Below are positions 63,849-64,000 of a stretch of DNA of 64,000 bases, one piece after another. The notes beneath the pieces are model-generated. The model searched no databases and was not told where the DNA came from. It was given only the letters and a program-made list of their open reading frames with translations. This DNA comes from Pseudomonas sp. GV071 (GTDB lineage: Bacteria > Pseudomonadota > Gammaproteobacteria > Pseudomonadales > Pseudomonadaceae). Numbering within the stretch: position 1 is the stretch's first letter; each line of letters starts with the position of its first letter. A program made the position numbers and the translations under genes. The stretch spans positions 124,001 through 188,000 of the forward strand of contig NZ_QAOJ01000001.1 of the NCBI RefSeq assembly GCF_003050835.1, read 5' to 3'.

Positions 63849-64000
63849 ATGGCTGGCAAGACGCTCTACGACAAACTCTGGGAAGCGCACGAGGTCAAGC
63901 GACGCGACGACGGTTCGTCGCTGATCTACATCGACCGCCATATTCTCCATGAAGTGACCTCGCCACAAGCGTTCGAAGGTCTGCGTCTGGCCAGCCGCAA
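63849..64000 (+). CDS. leuC: 3-isopropylmalate dehydratase large subunit LeuC, partial
   Basis: The first 50 residues: [20 protein letters not shown], then [20 protein letters not shown], the typical LeuC N-terminus. The ATG at 63849 has GAGGAA upstream. The gene runs off the right edge, so the iron-sulfur cysteines are not in view. With LeuD it isomerises 2- to 3-isopropylmalate in leucine synthesis. The 166-bp gap from the LysR gene shows no leucine-rich leader peptide. Confidence 0.95.
   Translation, partial: MAGKTLYDKLWEAHEVKRRDDGSSLIYIDRHILHEVTSPQAFEGLRLASR

Overview
This is a high-GC chromosomal segment of a Pseudomonas (gamma-proteobacterium). The basis is recognisable Pseudomonas-type proteins (FimL, LdcA/LdcB, NhaB, DnaQ, GltX, DusC, IbpA, LeuC), several copies of the typical Pseudomonas REP sequence (GTAGGAGCGGCTTCAGCCGCGA and variants), and gene order that, from memory, follows P. 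aeruginosa PAO1 in three blocks: PA0078-PA0101 (type VI secretion), PA1816-PA1825 (dnaQ to nudC and beyond) and PA3137-PA3121 (emrB-like to leuC). The species is not determined.

1-23,378: an H1-type type VI secretion system (T6SS). tagH-tssJ-tssK-tssL run leftwards and off the window; tssA-tssB-tssC-hcp-tagJ-tssE-tssF-tssG-clpV-vgrG run rightwards from a shared 365-bp divergent control region. The vgrG is followed directly by a payload module: a DUF6484 protein, a DUF2169 putative adaptor, a ketoacyl-synthase-like protein that has lost its catalytic residues, a DUF4150 (PAAR-like)/Tox-GHH2 nuclease effector resembling Tse7, its putative immunity protein, and a TIGR02270 protein.

23,465-38,251: dnaQ, then a type I secretion locus (HlyB-like ABC exporter, HlyD-like adaptor, glycosyltransferase) that ends in a 1,793-residue RTX protein made only of calcium-binding repeats. 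Between the glycosyltransferase and the RTX gene lies about 3.5 kb of much lower GC. It carries small secreted or membrane proteins of unknown function, gene fragments, a family of roughly 75-bp imperfect palindromes, and a 161-bp duplication of the RTX promoter and start codon. This is the least explained and most interesting part of the window.

38,636-48,918: housekeeping and metabolism: lysine decarboxylase plus antiporter (ldcA-ldcB) behind a structured leader, nhaB, a crotonase, fimL-nudC, a TauE/SafE-type exporter and a small membrane protein. 49,013-64,000: an EamA transporter, an EmrAB-type pump with a divergent LysR regulator, gltX, two tandem tRNA-Ala/tRNA-Glu pairs, a thioesterase, a periplasmic protein, dusC, ibpA (with a sigma-32 promoter and a ROSE-type thermometer), a six-PAS GGDEF-EAL protein, a second LysR regulator and the start of leuC. 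REP pairs (REPINs) and inverted repeats separate many of these genes.
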